Assembly (NCBI RefSeq): GCF_027587375.1
Contig: NZ_JAMXIC010000002.1
Coordinates: 248,001 to 312,000, forward strand
From: Arthrobacter sp. B2a2-09
GTDB lineage: Bacteria > Actinomycetota > Actinomycetes > Actinomycetales > Micrococcaceae
DNA length: 64,000 bases
Direction: 5' to 3'
The notes below the pieces were generated by a model. That model worked only from the letters and a program-made list of their open reading frames with translations. It did not search any database and was not told the DNA's origin. Made by a program: the position numbers and the translations under genes. The number at the start of each line of letters is the position of its first letter. Within the stretch, counting starts at the first letter, position 1. Below, one piece after another: positions 62,822 to 64,000 of this stretch.

Positions 62822-64000
62822 TCAAGGTTGCGTGTTGAACACGTCCCGCCCGAAGCTCCGCAGTCCAGGCGCTCCGGCATATCCGAGACGGGGGACCGAG
62901 AAGATGTCCTCCATGGTGGCGAGAAGGCTGTAGTGGTTGTACATCGTTCCGGTGCTGGTGCCCGGGCTGCTGAATGGAGACAGTACAAGCGCGCCGATAA
63001 GGCCTCCAGCTGTTCCTCCTGGCAGGCCGGAGGGGCCAGTTGAGTTACCGTCCGTCTCGTCGAAGGTGATGACGAGCACGCCGTCCTGCCGGTAGGCCGG
63101 TGAGTTGAGGATGGCGGGGACTTGCTCTTTAAGCCAGGCGTCGGCGCTTTGCAGTCCGCCGGGTTGTCCGTCGACGCAGGGGCTGTCGTGGCCGTCATGG
63201 CAGAGGTTGGGGCTGATGTAAGCGAGGTTCGGAGTGGTGGCGGCAGACTGCAGGTCCTTCGCGAGGTTGGTGTAGTCCACCACGTTGTTCTGGCAGCCGG
63301 GGGAGGCGGTGATGCTGGTGAAATAGACGAAGGGATTGTGGCGGGTGGCGTACTGGTCATTGATTTTGGCGTTCTGGGAGTCGTCCTTTGCACCTGGGTT
63401 AGGGTGGCGGCACGGCGTGCCCATATCTTCCATGTATCCCTTCCAGGTTTTCCCGGCGTCGCTAAGTTGCCCGGCGAGCGTCGGGACTGAAGCGGGGTAG
63501 ACGCAGCCCGATCCGAGTACCTGGCCCGGGTCCGCGGTGCCGGTCTGGATGAACGGGGCGTAGGTGGTGCAGTCATTGCGCGTCATCGGGTTGGATGCTT
63601 GTCCGGAGATCTGGGCCAGATAGTTGGGGTTGGAATGATGGGCGACGCCGTAGTACTGGGTAAGGAGGACGCCCTGGCTGCGCAGAGTCCGGGAGAGGTA
63701 GGGGGCGGCCGAATCCGGACCCCAGGTCTTGTTGTAGCTCTGGTTCTCCAGATTGATCACGAAGACGTGGCCGATCTTCCCGGCTGCCGCCGTGGCCACG
63801 GGGCTGTCGGACGGCGACGAAGAGGGCGACGAGTCCGACGTCGGGGACGTGGAGGAGCCGGTGATGGTTGTGGTGGGATCCGGAACCGGTGTTCTGCCAC
63901 CCGGCGGACCTTGGCAAGCCGTAGTGATGACCAAAAGCGCAGCCGTCATGACGACGCGCTCAGCCCGTGAACGGCGGTGCCGCGGACGGCCGTTGCCCAG
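62822..64000 (-). CDS. Exported phosphoesterase family lipoprotein (5' end may lie outside the window)
   Basis: At least 375 residues from ATG 63949. The frame stays open to the window edge and encodes a basic stretch (RPRHRRSRAERVV), so the true start may be beyond 64000. Lipobox TTAC is followed by a Ser/Thr/Pro-rich spacer and a PF04185-type alkaline-phosphatase-like core: HVFVINLENQSY, YYGVAHHSNPNYLAQISG, VLVITFDETDGNS and LVLSPFSSPGTSTGTMYNHYSLLATMEDIF. Related enzymes are acid phosphatases and phospholipases C that release phosphate outside the cell. The substrate is unknown. Confidence 0.87.
   Translation of the reverse strand: MGNGRPRHRRSRAERVVMTAALLVITTACQGPPGGRTPVPDPTTTITGSSTSPTSDSSPSSSPSDSPVATAAAGKIGHVFVINLENQSYNKTWGPDSAAPYLSRTLRSQGVLLTQYYGVAHHSNPNYLAQISGQASNPMTRNDCTTYAPFIQTGTADPGQVLGSGCVYPASVPTLAGQLSDAGKTWKGYMEDMGTPCRHPNPGAKDDSQNAKINDQYATRHNPFVYFTSITASPGCQNNVVDYTNLAKDLQSAATTPNLAYISPNLCHDGHDSPCVDGQPGGLQSADAWLKEQVPAILNSPAYRQDGVLVITFDETDGNSTGPSGLPGGTAGGLIGALVLSPFSSPGTSTGTMYNHYSLLATMEDIFSVPRLGYAGAPGLRSFGRDVFNTQP

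Noticed and set aside
62656..63576. 306-codon antisense frame overlapping the phosphoesterase gene
   Set aside because: Ser/Thr/Pro/Arg-rich shadow of the phosphoesterase frame, which has a lipobox and conserved motifs.

Overview
The window is chromosomal DNA from a high-GC actinobacterium. The protein sequences, gene order and start-site style fit the Micrococcaceae (Arthrobacter, Paenarthrobacter or Pseudarthrobacter type). That placement rests on recognised family features and gene order read by eye, not on a database search. No rRNA, tRNA, CRISPR array, insertion sequence or phage gene was seen.

Positions 1-12.6 kb carry the conserved actinobacterial prmC-tsaC-wecA-atp backbone: the end of prmC, tsaC, a WecG/TagA-type glycosyltransferase, an antisense family 2 glycosyltransferase, wecA, two small ATP synthase assembly proteins, the complete F1Fo operon atpBEFHAGDC and a DUF2550 protein. 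From 12.6 to 29.4 kb come a membrane alpha/beta-hydrolase coupled to an MprF-like lipid aminoacyltransferase, a cold-shock protein, nagA, the mismatch endonuclease gene nucS, a thioredoxin-like TPR protein, an old yellow enzyme, an ABC exporter and nagB. From 29.7 to 38.1 kb lie a DEAD/DEAH helicase, the NAD salvage pair pncB-pncA, clpS-DUF2017 and a coupled murI-MBL hydrolase-rph-rdgB series, an arrangement also typical of mycobacteria.

The right half is more accessory. It holds dedA, a regulator-SDR-MFS module, a DEDDh exonuclease with BRCT domain, an ADP-ribosylglycohydrolase, two coupled DUF202 membrane proteins, an aquaporin, sbcDC, a MarR/EamA divergent pair with a clear double operator, and an IclR regulator facing an HpaC/HpaB-type two-component flavin monooxygenase.

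The most unusual region is 57.3-61.2 kb. It is bounded by two strong hairpin terminators and its base composition looks visibly less GC-rich. It reads: a 154-residue unknown, a MauE-like membrane protein, a MauD/TlpA-like membrane thioredoxin, a small Tat-exported protein with 13 cysteines and two tryptophans, a polytopic membrane protein, a lipoprotein and a sigma factor. The E-D-small-subunit order copies the methylamine dehydrogenase (mau) operon, but there is no large subunit and the small protein is much shorter than MauA. I infer a dedicated oxidative-folding or cofactor-maturation system for a secreted cysteine-rich product. The window ends with two exported proteins, one with SLH-like repeats and one phosphoesterase lipoprotein.

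Across the window many genes have a TAnnnT hexamer 6-7 bases before the start codon, so leaderless transcription appears to be common.
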